Positions 15,447 to 23,935 are shown, counted from the first letter of the stretch. The stretch is 33,084 nucleotides of DNA from Calditrichia bacterium (GCA_026991535.1 JALXBH010000318.1:1-33084), one strand, 5' to 3'. The notes: generated from the letters alone by a model not told the origin. Made by a program: numbers and translations.

Positions 15447-18400
15447 TTCTGTCCGTAAAACCGTCTTCTCTCTTAAAAGCGCTTCTTGTACTTTTGGCGG
15501 CCCTTTCCCTTGCTCCGGGGCAAAAATATCCTTTTACCTATTACACGCCGGAATCCGAGATCAACCCCCTGCCCGGCGCCGCCGTGAACTGCCTGCTTCA
15601 GGACCGGGAAGGGTATATCTGGTACACCGTCTACTCCATTGGCGTGGTACGCTATGACGGGAAAACGCAGGAAATATACACGCCGGCCGACGGCTTGCGC
15701 GGCCGCACGGTTATGAATATGCAACTGGGGCCAAAGGGACGCCTGTGGGTGCTTTCGGACCTGGGGCTTTCCGCCTCGGAAAAGCCGTTGCATGAATACG
15801 GTATTAATGAAAGGATCGCCTTTACCACCACCGTGGGCCATACGGCCCTGGCCGAAGCCTCCGTCAGTCAGGTGGGATTAGACGCCCTGTTGAGCGACGC
15901 GCGGGGTAATGTCTGGCTGGGCACCACGGGCATGGGGATAGTACGCTACCGCTACGACAACGCCGGATTTTTAAGCGCCGATACCTTTGCCAGCGCCGTG
16001 GGGGAAGAAGGGGGCAACGCCACGGTTTACGCCCTGGGCGGCGGCAACCGTCAGGCGGTTTGGGCCGGGGTGGAGGGAGGCCTGTTAAAGTACGATGAAC
16101 AGAAAAACCGTTTTGTTCCCGCTGTAACGCGGGGATATAAACCGGCCTCTAACACGCACAGGATTGAGGAAGGGCCGGACGGCGTCTTGTGGGGTGGCTG
16201 CGAAAATGGCCAGATCTGGAAATATGAGCATAACGGGGAAGGTATCCTGCCGGTAAATCATCAGTTAAGCGGAACCATTAACGATATATTGTTTGCCCGG
16301 AACGGGGATATGTGGGTAGCCAGTGATCATAGCGGTCTGCTTGTTTTTCCGTCCTCGCCTCATAAAAAACCATGGGTGCTTACGGAAAAAAACGGCCTGC
16401 TAAACAACATTCTTTACGACCTGCTGGAAGACAGGGAGGGGAATATGTGGATCACCCATGTTGCGGGGATATCCAAGTTGCGATACAACTACCGGGCTTT
16501 TAATCACGTTACGCGGATTCCCGAAACCGGCGAGGCGGGCGGCTTTCGCGGTTTTGCGGTCTCAAGTATCTGTCCGCCTTCCGGGAGCGACCGTTATTTT
16601 CCGCTATGGGTTTCATCCAAAACAGGTCTGGTCTATTTCAGCAGTTTTGAGGATATCACTGTTATTGACAGCGAAAAAGGGCTGCGGAACAACGATAGTT
16701 ATGATATTATCCGCGATGAACAGGGCCGCATCTGGGCCGGAAACTTTACGGGGCTGCAATGTATTTCCACCCTGGAAAAGGCGCCCGTTCCTTTTCTCGG
16801 GGCCAACCGGCGAATGATTGACGTCGGGGGGGCAAGAAAAACGCTGTCCTATTTTGATGTGGGCATCATCGGCGTCTGTAATCGTTTTCGCCTGCCGCTG
16901 AGCCCCGGTTCCCCGGAAACGGAGGAGACCCTGTGGTTTAACAGCTATCTGGGCATGGTGGCCTACATCTCGGGCGAGTGGTTTGTGTTTGCCGGGGAGG
17001 CGGGCCTGCCGCCCAGCATTATGTATACGGCCACGGTGGACAGATACAACCGTTTATGGGTGGGCACCGGAGACCGGGGGGCCTATCAAAGTCCGCCATT
17101 GAATATCCGCGATTTACTGGCCCTGCCGCGCGATAAAAAAAACAGGGTCACCCGTCCCTTTTTTAAAGCCCGCTGGAACAGGGATAACGGCGCGCCCGTG
17201 AATGAGATCGGTGAATTGATCGCCCTGGGCGATACGCTGTATCTGGGCGCCGACAACGGGCTGTGGATTGTCGCCCTGGACTCCCTGAAAATTAACCGCA
17301 AACTGGTAAAGGGGCTGGGCTCACCGGATGCCAATATTGCCAGCATGGCCATTTCCACGGACAGACAAACCATTTGGGTGGGCACCAATAACGGTCTTTT
17401 TGCGCTGGATGTTAAGCGCGGTAACATCGTCCGCCAACTTTCGCGCGAGGAAGGTTTGTTAAGCGATGAGACCAACTGGCTGCAGGGGGTGCGTACGGCG
17501 GATAACGGCCGGGTGTATATGGCCAACCCCAACGGCTTTACCATTTACGATCCCTCGCTGGATACGGTGCGCCGTGAACCCCCGCCCATAAAAATAAAGC
17601 GCCTGGATTTCAGGGATGATCCCTGGGGACGCAATGAACTGTTGGTCGAATACACGGCCCTCAGCTACAGCAATGAAAAGAAAAACCGCTTCCGCACCCG
17701 TCTTATCGGTTATGATGCGCACTGGAGCCCGGAAACAGGGGAGAATAAAATACGCTATACCGGTCTGCCCGCCTATTTTTGGAGCAAGCGCTACCGTTTT
17801 CAGGTGATGGCCGCAAACAGCGACGGAGTCTGGACGGAGGTTCCCGCTTCGGTCACCTTTGACGTCAGGCCGCCTCTTTTCTTCCGCTGGTGGGCCTTTG
17901 TCCTGTATCTGCTGCTTATCGTCAGCACCGGTTTTGGGCTGCGCTGGTTTACCATCCACTGGCGCGAGTTTTTTATTCCCCGTCGCCGCTATATCTCTCA
18001 CTATAAATTATTGGATTTTCTGGGCAAGGGCGGCATGGGGGAGGTCTACCGGGCCCGGGATATTCATAACGACGCGATTGTGGCCATAAAGCTTCTCGCG
18101 CCGGAATTGCTGGAAAACCCCGATAACCGCCGCCGGCTGATGAGCGAGGGCCATCTGATTTCCACCCTAAGCAGCCCCTATATTGTAAAGGCCCATGAAA
18201 TAGGGGAAAGCGCCGACTCTCCCTATATCGTGATGGAATATCTCTCCGGCGGCACCCTGCGTGACTATGTACGGCAAAATCATCCCCTGCCGGTGGCGGA
18301 GATAAAGCGGATTGCCCGGCAAATATGCCTGGGCTTGCAGGCCATCCATGACAAGGGGATATATCACCGCGATCTTAAGACCGGCAATATTATGTTTGAC

Positions 18401-18802
18401 GAAAGAAAAAATCTGCGCATCATGGATTTTGGCCTGTCTCGTTCGCCCCTGGTCAGCACCATGACAACCCTGGGCACGGTTATCGGCACACTGGGCTATG
18501 TGGCGCCCGAGCAGATCACCAATCAAAATGTCGATCATCGCACCGATATCTTTTCCCTGGGAGTGATACTTTATGAACTGGCCCTGAACCGGGCCCCTTT
18601 TTCGGGTGATAATGAAATCGTTTTGATACACAGTATCTTTAACAGCACACCGCCGCTTCCTTCATCCCTGCGCGAGGATACAGGCCCCGCTTTTGACGCC
18701 ATTGTTATGAAATGTCTGGAAAAAAATCCGGAGAAGCGCTTTGAGTCTACCGCCGCGGTTCTTACGGCCCTGGGGGACTGGGAAGCGGAAAAGGGGAGCT
18801 GA
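15437..18802 (+). CDS. Second receptor Ser/Thr kinase: propeller ectodomain, Y_Y_Y domain, TM, Hanks kinase
   Basis: A 1121-aa paralogue of the receptor two genes upstream. It has an N-terminal signal (about residues 1-29, LLKALLVLLAALSLAPG). Some fourteen propeller repeats follow, which would fit two seven-bladed propellers (GYIWYTVYSIGVVRYDG, GNVWLGTTGMGIVRYR, TIWVGTNNGLFALD). The Y_Y_Y domain spans about 732-812 and the membrane helix about 818-840 (WWAFVLYLLLIVSTGFGLRW). The kinase has GKGGMG at 863-868, VAIK Lys885, HRDLKTGN with Asp979, DFG Asp997 and APEQ. The kinase parts of the pair are clearly alike, including the activation segment (TTLGTVIGTLGYVAPEQ here), while the sensor parts differ. 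That suggests duplication with sensor divergence and different ligands. No terminator was seen after it. Confidence 0.9.
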   Translation: MVVVLSVKPSSLLKALLVLLAALSLAPGQKYPFTYYTPESEINPLPGAAVNCLLQDREGYIWYTVYSIGVVRYDGKTQEIYTPADGLRGRTVMNMQLGPKGRLWVLSDLGLSASEKPLHEYGINERIAFTTTVGHTALAEASVSQVGLDALLSDARGNVWLGTTGMGIVRYRYDNAGFLSADTFASAVGEEGGNATVYALGGGNRQAVWAGVEGGLLKYDEQKNRFVPAVTRGYKPASNTHRIEEGPDGVLWGGCENGQIWKYEHNGEGILPVNHQLSGTINDILFARNGDMWVASDHSGLLVFPSSPHKKPWVLTEKNGLLNNILYDLLEDREGNMWITHVAGISKLRYNYRAFNHVTRIPETGEAGGFRGFAVSSICPPSGSDRYFPLWVSSKTGLVYFSSFEDITVIDSEKGLRNNDSYDIIRDEQGRIWAGNFTGLQCISTLEKAPVPFLGANRRMIDVGGARKTLSYFDVGIIGVCNRFRLPLSPGSPETEETLWFNSYLGMVAYISGEWFVFAGEAGLPPSIMYTATVDRYNRLWVGTGDRGAYQSPPLNIRDLLALPRDKKNRVTRPFFKARWNRDNGAPVNEIGELIALGDTLYLGADNGLWIVALDSLKINRKLVKGLGSPDANIASMAISTDRQTIWVGTNNGLFALDVKRGNIVRQLSREEGLLSDETNWLQGVRTADNGRVYMANPNGFTIYDPSLDTVRREPPPIKIKRLDFRDDPWGRNELLVEYTALSYSNEKKNRFRTRLIGYDAHWSPETGENKIRYTGLPAYFWSKRYRFQVMAANSDGVWTEVPASVTFDVRPPLFFRWWAFVLYLLLIVSTGFGLRWFTIHWREFFIPRRRYISHYKLLDFLGKGGMGEVYRARDIHNDAIVAIKLLAPELLENPDNRRRLMSEGHLISTLSSPYIVKAHEIGESADSPYIVMEYLSGGTLRDYVRQNHPLPVAEIKRIARQICLGLQAIHDKGIYHRDLKTGNIMFDERKNLRIMDFGLSRSPLVSTMTTLGTVIGTLGYVAPEQITNQNVDHRTDIFSLGVILYELALNRAPFSGDNEIVLIHSIFNSTPPLPSSLREDTGPAFDAIVMKCLEKNPEKRFESTAAVLTALGDWEAEKGS

Positions 18803-18938
18803 AAGAGACGGGGGGCTTTTCTCCGCGCATTATTGATTGCTTCCCTCATGGCGAAACTTTAAATTCCCGTTCTAAGATTTTATGAGACCGGAGCGGCCGG
18901 CGGAATTTTCCGTTACCCGGTATGTCCGGGAACGGCCG

Positions 18939-18971
18939 GAGTGAGCGGCCCGCCTGTTCAGGGGCTCACTC
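18939..18971. repeat. Hairpin upstream of folB
   Basis: Perfect 8-bp arms GAGTGAGC and GCTCACTC with a 17-base loop lie in the 188 bp spacer between the second receptor kinase and folB, 19 bp before the folB start. There is no T-run, so an intrinsic terminator is unlikely. Neighbouring bases hold further small CCGG-rich palindromes. It could be an RNA structure or a decayed repeat. Confidence 0.4.
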
Positions 18972-18990
18972 CTTCACAAAAAAGAGAATC

Positions 18991-19356
18991 ATGGATAAAA
19001 TACGTTTAAAAAATATCGTCTTCTACGCCCACCACGGTTATTTTCAGGCCGAGCGTGATCTGGGCCAGAAATTCGAGATCGATATCGAGGTGGAAGGCGA
19101 CCTGCGCCGAAGCGCCGCCAGCGATGATTTAAGCCAGACCATCGACTATCGCCGCATTTACGAAATAGCCCGCGATCGCTTTGCCGAGGAAAATTTCAAG
19201 CTGATAGAGACGGTGGCCGGGAACATTGCCGATGACGTGCTGAAACTGGCCGGCGTGGCTTCGGTGAATATCCGCGTGCGTAAACCCCACGTGCCCATGC
19301 GCGGCCTGCTCGACTATGTGGAAGTGGAACTGCATCGTCCCTTTGAGGAAAAATGA
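18991..19356 (+). CDS. folB: Dihydroneopterin aldolase
   Basis: Folate pathway enzyme that cleaves 7,8-dihydroneopterin to 6-hydroxymethyl-dihydropterin and glycolaldehyde; 121 aa. Family motifs are FYAHHGYFQAERDLGQKFEI, TIDYRRIYEI, LIETVAGNIADDVL and RVRKPHVPMRGLLDYVEVEL. An in-frame ATG at 18922 would add 23 residues (MSGNGRSERPAC...) that look like translated spacer; the ATG at 18991 gives the conserved N-terminus MDKIRLKNIVFYAHHG. It overlaps folK as ATGA, placing two successive steps of the pathway in one transcript. Confidence 0.93.
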   Translation: MDKIRLKNIVFYAHHGYFQAERDLGQKFEIDIEVEGDLRRSAASDDLSQTIDYRRIYEIARDRFAEENFKLIETVAGNIADDVLKLAGVASVNIRVRKPHVPMRGLLDYVEVELHRPFEEK

Positions 19357-19850
19357 CATACAGCTACTATATCGCCGCGGGCAGCAACATTCACCCGCGC
19401 AGGGAATATATAAACCGGGCGGTAAGCGCCCTGACCCGGCATGGGCGCATTGCCGGCGAATCGCCCCTGTACCGCTCGGCGGCCTATGGCGTGCGGGAAC
19501 AGGCGGAGTTCCTCAATGCCGTTCTGGAGTGGCACAGCGATCTGCCTCCCCTGGAGGCCCTGGCCCTGCTTAAGCGGATCGAAAAAGAGACCGGCCGGCG
19601 GGAGAGCTTTCGCTGGGGACCGCGGGAAATCGATCTGGATATCATAGATTACAACGGCCGGGAGTGGCATGATGAGCAGCTGACCATCCCCCACGCTGAT
19701 TTTGAAAACAGGCTTTTTGTCCTCTATCCCCTGCGGGACGTGGCTCCGGACTACCGCAACCGCCGGGGACAGACGCTGACGCGGCTGATTGAAAACTGTT
19801 CCGACCGCGGCGAGATATCCCTTTATACCCCGGAGGCTTATGTCCCGTAG
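19353..19850 (+). CDS. folK: 2-amino-4-hydroxy-6-hydroxymethyldihydropteridine pyrophosphokinase
   Basis: HPPK transfers pyrophosphate from ATP to the folB product in folate synthesis; 165 aa, normal size. Signatures are AAGSNIHPRREYINRAVSAL at the N-terminus, FLNAVLEW, and the family hallmark RWGPREIDLDIIDYNG followed by LTIPHADFENRLFVLYPL. It starts inside the folB stop (ATGA) and ends 11 bp inside the next gene, so coupled translation is likely. folP is not in the window. Confidence 0.95.
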   Translation: MTYSYYIAAGSNIHPRREYINRAVSALTRHGRIAGESPLYRSAAYGVREQAEFLNAVLEWHSDLPPLEALALLKRIEKETGRRESFRWGPREIDLDIIDYNGREWHDEQLTIPHADFENRLFVLYPLRDVAPDYRNRRGQTLTRLIENCSDRGEISLYTPEAYVP

Positions 19851-20451
19851 CAGCTTTAAATATATCACGGTGGAAGGGGTTATCGGCGCGGGAAAAACCT
19901 CTCTGGCCGAAAAGCTTTCACAATGGTTTGGCGCCTATCTGGTTCTGGAGGAATTTGAAACCAATCCCTTTTTGTCGGATTTTTATAACGATCGCCGGCG
20001 TTATGCCTTTCAGACACAGATATTTTTTCTGCTCAGCCGTTTCCGGCAGCAGGAGGAGCTGAGGCAATATGACCTGTTTCATGACCGGATCATCAGTGAT
20101 TATATGTTCCAGAAGGATCGCATCTTTGCCACCATCAACCTGAGCGAGGCGGAGATGAAACTGTACGACGGTCTGGCGCGCATCATGGAACAACAGATCG
20201 CCATACCCGACTTTGTCATCTATCTCAAAACCTCCACGGCGCGGCTGATGCGCAATATCCGCCAACGTGGAAGAGATATGGAAAAGAATATGGATGAGAG
20301 CTACATCGACAATTTAAACATGCTGTATGATGACTTCTTTCAGCATTTCACTTTCGCTCCGGTGATCACCATTACCATGGATGAACTTGATTTTATAAAA
20401 CACCGGGAAGATTTTAAGTATATTATAGACCAGATCAATCAACGGGTATGA
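19840..20451 (+). CDS. Deoxynucleoside kinase
   Basis: A 203-aa nucleoside salvage kinase of the dCK/dGK/TK2 family, which phosphorylates deoxynucleosides with ATP. The P-loop GVIGAGKTS is at residues 14-22, followed by LEEFETNPFL, the DRIISDYMF segment equivalent to the substrate-binding DRS region, and an Arg-rich lid (RQRGRDMEKNMDESYIDNL). The ATG at 19840 has GGAGG only three bases upstream but gives the conserved start FKYITVEGVIGAGKT; a longer ORF from 19789 would add only folK-overlapping sequence. Position after folB-folK is a pattern I associate with FCB bacteria. Base preference cannot be read. Confidence 0.9.
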   Translation: MSRSSFKYITVEGVIGAGKTSLAEKLSQWFGAYLVLEEFETNPFLSDFYNDRRRYAFQTQIFFLLSRFRQQEELRQYDLFHDRIISDYMFQKDRIFATINLSEAEMKLYDGLARIMEQQIAIPDFVIYLKTSTARLMRNIRQRGRDMEKNMDESYIDNLNMLYDDFFQHFTFAPVITITMDELDFIKHREDFKYIIDQINQRV

Positions 20452-20458
20452 ACATCTC

Positions 20459-20641
20459 ATGTTTAAATTTCTATTATTGGCACTGTTGGGGTTTTTTATT
20501 TTCAGATATCTGCGTCAGACGCTTTTTGGCGGCGGGACGAAAAAAGAGGTGCCCCGGCGTGAAAAGGGGAGCGTGGAAAAGCCTTTTCAGGAAAAACACC
20601 GCAATGAAATAGAGGATGCCGATTTTGAAGACCTCGACTGA
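20459..20641 (+). CDS. Small single-pass membrane protein
   Basis: A 60-aa protein with one N-terminal hydrophobic helix (MFKFLLLALLGFFIFRYL), a Gly-rich turn, a basic-then-acidic cytoplasmic stretch and an acidic end (IEDADFEDLD). The layout resembles the short DUF4834-type proteins of Bacteroidota, which have no known function; this likeness is by eye only. It starts 7 bp after the deoxynucleoside kinase and overlaps the GAF-HD-GYP ORF by 26 bp if that gene uses its first ATG. The tight placement supports it being a real gene of the operon. Confidence 0.65.
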   Translation: MFKFLLLALLGFFIFRYLRQTLFGGGTKKEVPRREKGSVEKPFQEKHRNEIEDADFEDLD

Positions 20642-21899
20642 CGCGTTGGCCGTTCCCAAAACGGATATCACCCTGGACCGCAACCAGCTCAGGCAGATTT
20701 TACAATTGAGCCACGCGGTAAACGGTTCCATGAGTCCCGCCTATCTGGTGCAACAAATGGCCCGGGCCATGGAGGAGATCGTACCCTGCATGTGCTGTTA
20801 TGTATGGGTGTATGACTCCGCTTCCGGCGAAATGTGGAGCTACCGCGACAATGTGCGCCTGCAAACCCAGGCCGATCACATTTTAAGCGGCCGCGCCTTT
20901 CTGGAAAAGCAGCAACTGCACCTGTCACACCCGGCGGAAGACAGTCTGCTCCATGAGGAATACGACCGGCTGGACGGGGCGCGGGTAGGGCACTACCTGG
21001 CCCATCCGCTTTTTGACGCCCAGGGAAACGCCCTCGGCGTTATGCAACTGATGAACAGCGCCATCCATCCCTTTAGCGGCTCGGTGATGGATATGCTGGG
21101 CGAATGGGCCCTGCTGGCCGGAGGCCGTTTGCGGGCGGTTTTGGAACTGCACCAGTGGCAACAGGCCTTTTATTCCTTCAGCGACGTCCTTTCCGAAACC
21201 CTGGACACCCGTGACTACATCACATCCGGCCATTCGCGCCGGGTGACCCTGTATGCCATGGAGGTGGCCCAGCAGATGAATCTGAATGTCGGCCAGAGGC
21301 GCCGTCTGCAGCTTGCCGCCCTGCTGCACGACATCGGCAAGCTGGGTATCCCCGAGCTGATTTTGTTACAGAAAAAGCGTCCCGGCGAGGATGAGTATGA
21401 GATCATTCGCCGTCATGCCCAGATTACCCGTCAGATTTTGAGCCGGATTCAGTTCCCCGACCGGCTGCGCGAGGTGGTGGACATCGCCGCCATGCATCAC
21501 GAAAAACTCGACGGCAGCGGCTATCCCGCGGGCAGGCGGGGGGATGAAATTCCCCTGGGCGCCAAAATCCTGGCTGTCTGCGACGTCTTTGACGCCCTGA
21601 CCTCGCGCCGGCCCTATGCCGACCGCCGCCCCCTGGAAGAGGTGATGGAAATTCTGGAGAAGGAAACCGGCAGCGCCTTTGAACCGTTTATCGTTTACCA
21701 TTTTAAGAACATGCCCCTGAGCCGCCTGATCCAGATTCTGGAGTACGGACACACGGAACATTTTGACGGGGAAGACCTGCGGCGACTGGACGACCATACC
21801 CTGAATGACCTGGCCCGGGCCGACGGGATCGCCACGCCGGTTCTGGAAGAGATTAAACAGATATTCAACCATTACTATACCCGCGCCTATCGCGGATAA
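20616..21899 (+). CDS. GAF and HD-GYP domain protein, probable cyclic-di-GMP phosphodiesterase
   Basis: A 427-aa cytoplasmic signalling protein. Residues of about 25-200 form a GAF-like sensor domain (QILQLSHAVNGSMSPAYLVQ, VCYVWVYD-like core, GVMQLMNS). Residues of about 200-370 are an HD-GYP hydrolase: GHSRRVTLYA, LLHDIGKLGIP with the HD pair, HHEKLDGSGYP with the GYP signature, and AKILAVCDVFDALTSRRPY. Such domains degrade cyclic di-GMP. No receiver domain is present, so the signal is probably sensed directly by the GAF part. The start is uncertain: AGAGG abuts the ATG at 20616 but is spaced nine bases from an in-frame TTG at 20625, the same pattern seen at scpB. Confidence 0.88.
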   Translation: MPILKTSTDALAVPKTDITLDRNQLRQILQLSHAVNGSMSPAYLVQQMARAMEEIVPCMCCYVWVYDSASGEMWSYRDNVRLQTQADHILSGRAFLEKQQLHLSHPAEDSLLHEEYDRLDGARVGHYLAHPLFDAQGNALGVMQLMNSAIHPFSGSVMDMLGEWALLAGGRLRAVLELHQWQQAFYSFSDVLSETLDTRDYITSGHSRRVTLYAMEVAQQMNLNVGQRRRLQLAALLHDIGKLGIPELILLQKKRPGEDEYEIIRRHAQITRQILSRIQFPDRLREVVDIAAMHHEKLDGSGYPAGRRGDEIPLGAKILAVCDVFDALTSRRPYADRRPLEEVMEILEKETGSAFEPFIVYHFKNMPLSRLIQILEYGHTEHFDGEDLRRLDDHTLNDLARADGIATPVLEEIKQIFNHYYTRAYRG

Positions 21900-21915
21900 T
21901 AACAATGGAGCGATG

Positions 21916-22959
21916 ATGACCAAAAAAGAACTGTTGAAAGAAAAAATAGAACATATTGATATTACACGCCACAATGTGGTGCCGCTGGTGGAGGCCATGG
22001 GTAAAACCGCTTTTCAGGCGCGCAACCTGCACCGCGCTTCCCGGATTTTTGATATGATGCTGGCCGAAAAGGAGACCGTGGTTTTTTTAACCCTGGCCGG
22101 ATCGCTGATCAGCGCCGGGCTGAAAAAGGTCATCGTTACCCTTATTCAGAACAACATGGTGGATGCCATCGTCTCCACCGGGGCCAATATCGTTGATCAG
22201 GATTTCTTTGAGGCGCTGGGCTTTTTACACTACAAGGGCGATCCGCGCATGGACGACCAACAACTGCGCGCACTGTGGATAGACCGCATTTACGATACCT
22301 ATATCGACGAGGAAGACCTGCGCGTTTGTGACGATACCATCGCCCGGCTATGCGAAGGACTGGAAAAACGCCCCTATTCCTCGCGTGAATTTATCCGCGA
22401 GATGGGCCGTTTTCTGGAGGCTAATGAACAATACGCCGGTTCCCGGGAAGAGTCCATCGTCTACAACTGTTACCAGCGTGACGTTCCCGTTTTTGTACCG
22501 GCCTTTAGCGACAGTTCGGCCGGTTTCGGGCTGATATATCATCAGTTCCACAGCCGCGGGCCGAAGGTGACCATCGATTCCGCGGCTGACTTTCTGGAGA
22601 TCACCAAAATAAAAATCGCCCATCCGCAATCGGGCCTGTTTATGGTCGGTGGCGGGGTGCCCAAGAATTTTGTGCAGGACGTCGTTGTGGCCACCGAGGT
22701 GCTGGAGCAGGAAGCGCCGATGCACAAATACGCCATTCAGATCACCGTGGCCGATGAACGGGACGGCGGTCTTTCCGGCTCCACCCTGCGCGAGGCCTGT
22801 TCCTGGGGCAAGGTGGATACGGTGTATGAGCAGATGGTCTTTGCCGAGGCCACGCTGGCTTTTCCCCTGATTGCCGGATACGGCTACCACAGGGGAAGCT
22901 GGAAGGCGCGGCAACCCAAGCGTCTGGCGCGGCTGTTTCAGACCGTGGACGCGGAATAA
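21916..22959 (+). CDS. Deoxyhypusine synthase-like protein
   Basis: A 347-aa bacterial homologue of deoxyhypusine synthase, an NAD-dependent enzyme that transfers the aminobutyl group of spermidine. Conserved segments include FLTLAGSLISAGLKK, VDAIVSTGANIVDQDFF, GGGVPKNFVQD and GLSGSTLREACSWGKVD. The Lys of SWGK (about residue 299) corresponds to the catalytic Lys329 of human DHS. Bacteria lack the eIF5A substrate, so related proteins are thought to make polyamines such as homospermidine; that is inference here. Two adjacent ATGs exist; the second (21916) has GGAG at five bases, the first only at two. The gene lies between the HD-GYP gene (16 bp gap) and hldD (13 bp gap). Confidence 0.88.
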   Translation: MTKKELLKEKIEHIDITRHNVVPLVEAMGKTAFQARNLHRASRIFDMMLAEKETVVFLTLAGSLISAGLKKVIVTLIQNNMVDAIVSTGANIVDQDFFEALGFLHYKGDPRMDDQQLRALWIDRIYDTYIDEEDLRVCDDTIARLCEGLEKRPYSSREFIREMGRFLEANEQYAGSREESIVYNCYQRDVPVFVPAFSDSSAGFGLIYHQFHSRGPKVTIDSAADFLEITKIKIAHPQSGLFMVGGGVPKNFVQDVVVATEVLEQEAPMHKYAIQITVADERDGGLSGSTLREACSWGKVDTVYEQMVFAEATLAFPLIAGYGYHRGSWKARQPKRLARLFQTVDAE

Positions 22960-22972
22960 AAGAGGATACATT

Positions 22973-23935
22973 ATGATCATCATTACCGGCGCGGCGGGAT
23001 TTATCGGCAGCGCACTGGCCTCGCGCCTGAATCAATCGGGTGAAAGGGATCTGTTGCTGGTGGATGTGCTGCGGCACAACGATAAATGGAAAAATCTGCG
23101 TCATCTCGATTTTTACGACTATGTGGATCGCGACGCCCTGTGGGAGACCCTGCCCCTGCTGCCGGAGGTGAAGGCTATATTCCATATGGGGGCGTGCAGC
23201 GCCACCACCGAAAGCGACGCCGCCTATCTGATGGAAAACAATTACCGCTATACCCTGCGCCTGGCGCAATATGCCCTGCAAAACAATATCCGCTTTATCT
23301 ATGCCAGTTCCGCCGCTACCTATGGTGCCGGGGAACGGGGCTACGCCGATGATGAATCCGCCATACACTTGCTGCGGCCGCTGAACATTTACGGCTACAG
23401 CAAGCAACTGTTTGACCTGAAGGCGCGCCGTGAGGGTTGGCTGGAAAAGATTTGCGGTATAAAGTTTTTTAACGTCTACGGACCCAATGAATATCACAAG
23501 GGCGATATGGCCTCGGTGGTTTTTAAGGCCTTTAATCAGATTCGGGAAACGGGCCGGGTAAGACTGTTCCGCTCCCACCGCGAGGATTACGGCGACGGCG
23601 AGCAAAAAAGGGATTTTGTCTATATTCGCGATGTGCTGGAGATGATGATCTGGCTGTGGCAGCATCCGCGGGTGAACGGCCTGTTTAACGCCGGCAGCGG
23701 CCGGGCGCGCACCTTTTTGGACTTGGCCGCGGCCACCTTTCAGGCCATGGGAAAAGCGCCGCGGATCGAGTTTATCGACATGCCGGAGGATATCCGCGAC
23801 CGCTACCAGTATTTTACCGAGGCGCCCATGGACAAGCTGCGCGCGGCGGGCTATGACCGTCCGGCCACCTCCCTGGAGGAGGGGGTAAGGGATTATGTTC
23901 AAAACTACCTGGCCAGGGATTTCCTGCCCTTTTAA
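22973..23935 (+). CDS. hldD: ADP-L-glycero-D-manno-heptose 6-epimerase
   Basis: Short-chain dehydrogenase family epimerase that completes ADP-L-glycero-D-manno-heptose, a precursor of the LPS inner core; 320 aa. The NADP-binding start MIIITGAAGFIGSALA, the LLLVDVLRHNDKWKNLRHL region, SSAATYGAG, the catalytic YGYSK (Tyr-x-x-x-Lys), and KFFNVYGPNEYHKGDMASVV are all typical. AGAGGA lies ahead of the ATG at 22973; a longer in-frame ORF from 22871 overlaps the previous gene and lacks conservation. Its presence points to a Gram-negative cell with heptose-containing LPS. It is the last gene of the plus-strand run before the AT-rich island. Confidence 0.94.
   Translation: MIIITGAAGFIGSALASRLNQSGERDLLLVDVLRHNDKWKNLRHLDFYDYVDRDALWETLPLLPEVKAIFHMGACSATTESDAAYLMENNYRYTLRLAQYALQNNIRFIYASSAATYGAGERGYADDESAIHLLRPLNIYGYSKQLFDLKARREGWLEKICGIKFFNVYGPNEYHKGDMASVVFKAFNQIRETGRVRLFRSHREDYGDGEQKRDFVYIRDVLEMMIWLWQHPRVNGLFNAGSGRARTFLDLAAATFQAMGKAPRIEFIDMPEDIRDRYQYFTEAPMDKLRAAGYDRPATSLEEGVRDYVQNYLARDFLPF

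Noticed and set aside
18922-18990. N-terminal extension of FolB from an upstream ATG
   Set aside because: No ribosome site, and the added residues come from a hairpin-rich spacer; the ATG at 18991 gives the conserved N-terminus.
22742-23902. 386-codon minus-strand ORF over hldD
   Set aside because: Antisense shadow; hldD motifs are complete on the plus strand.
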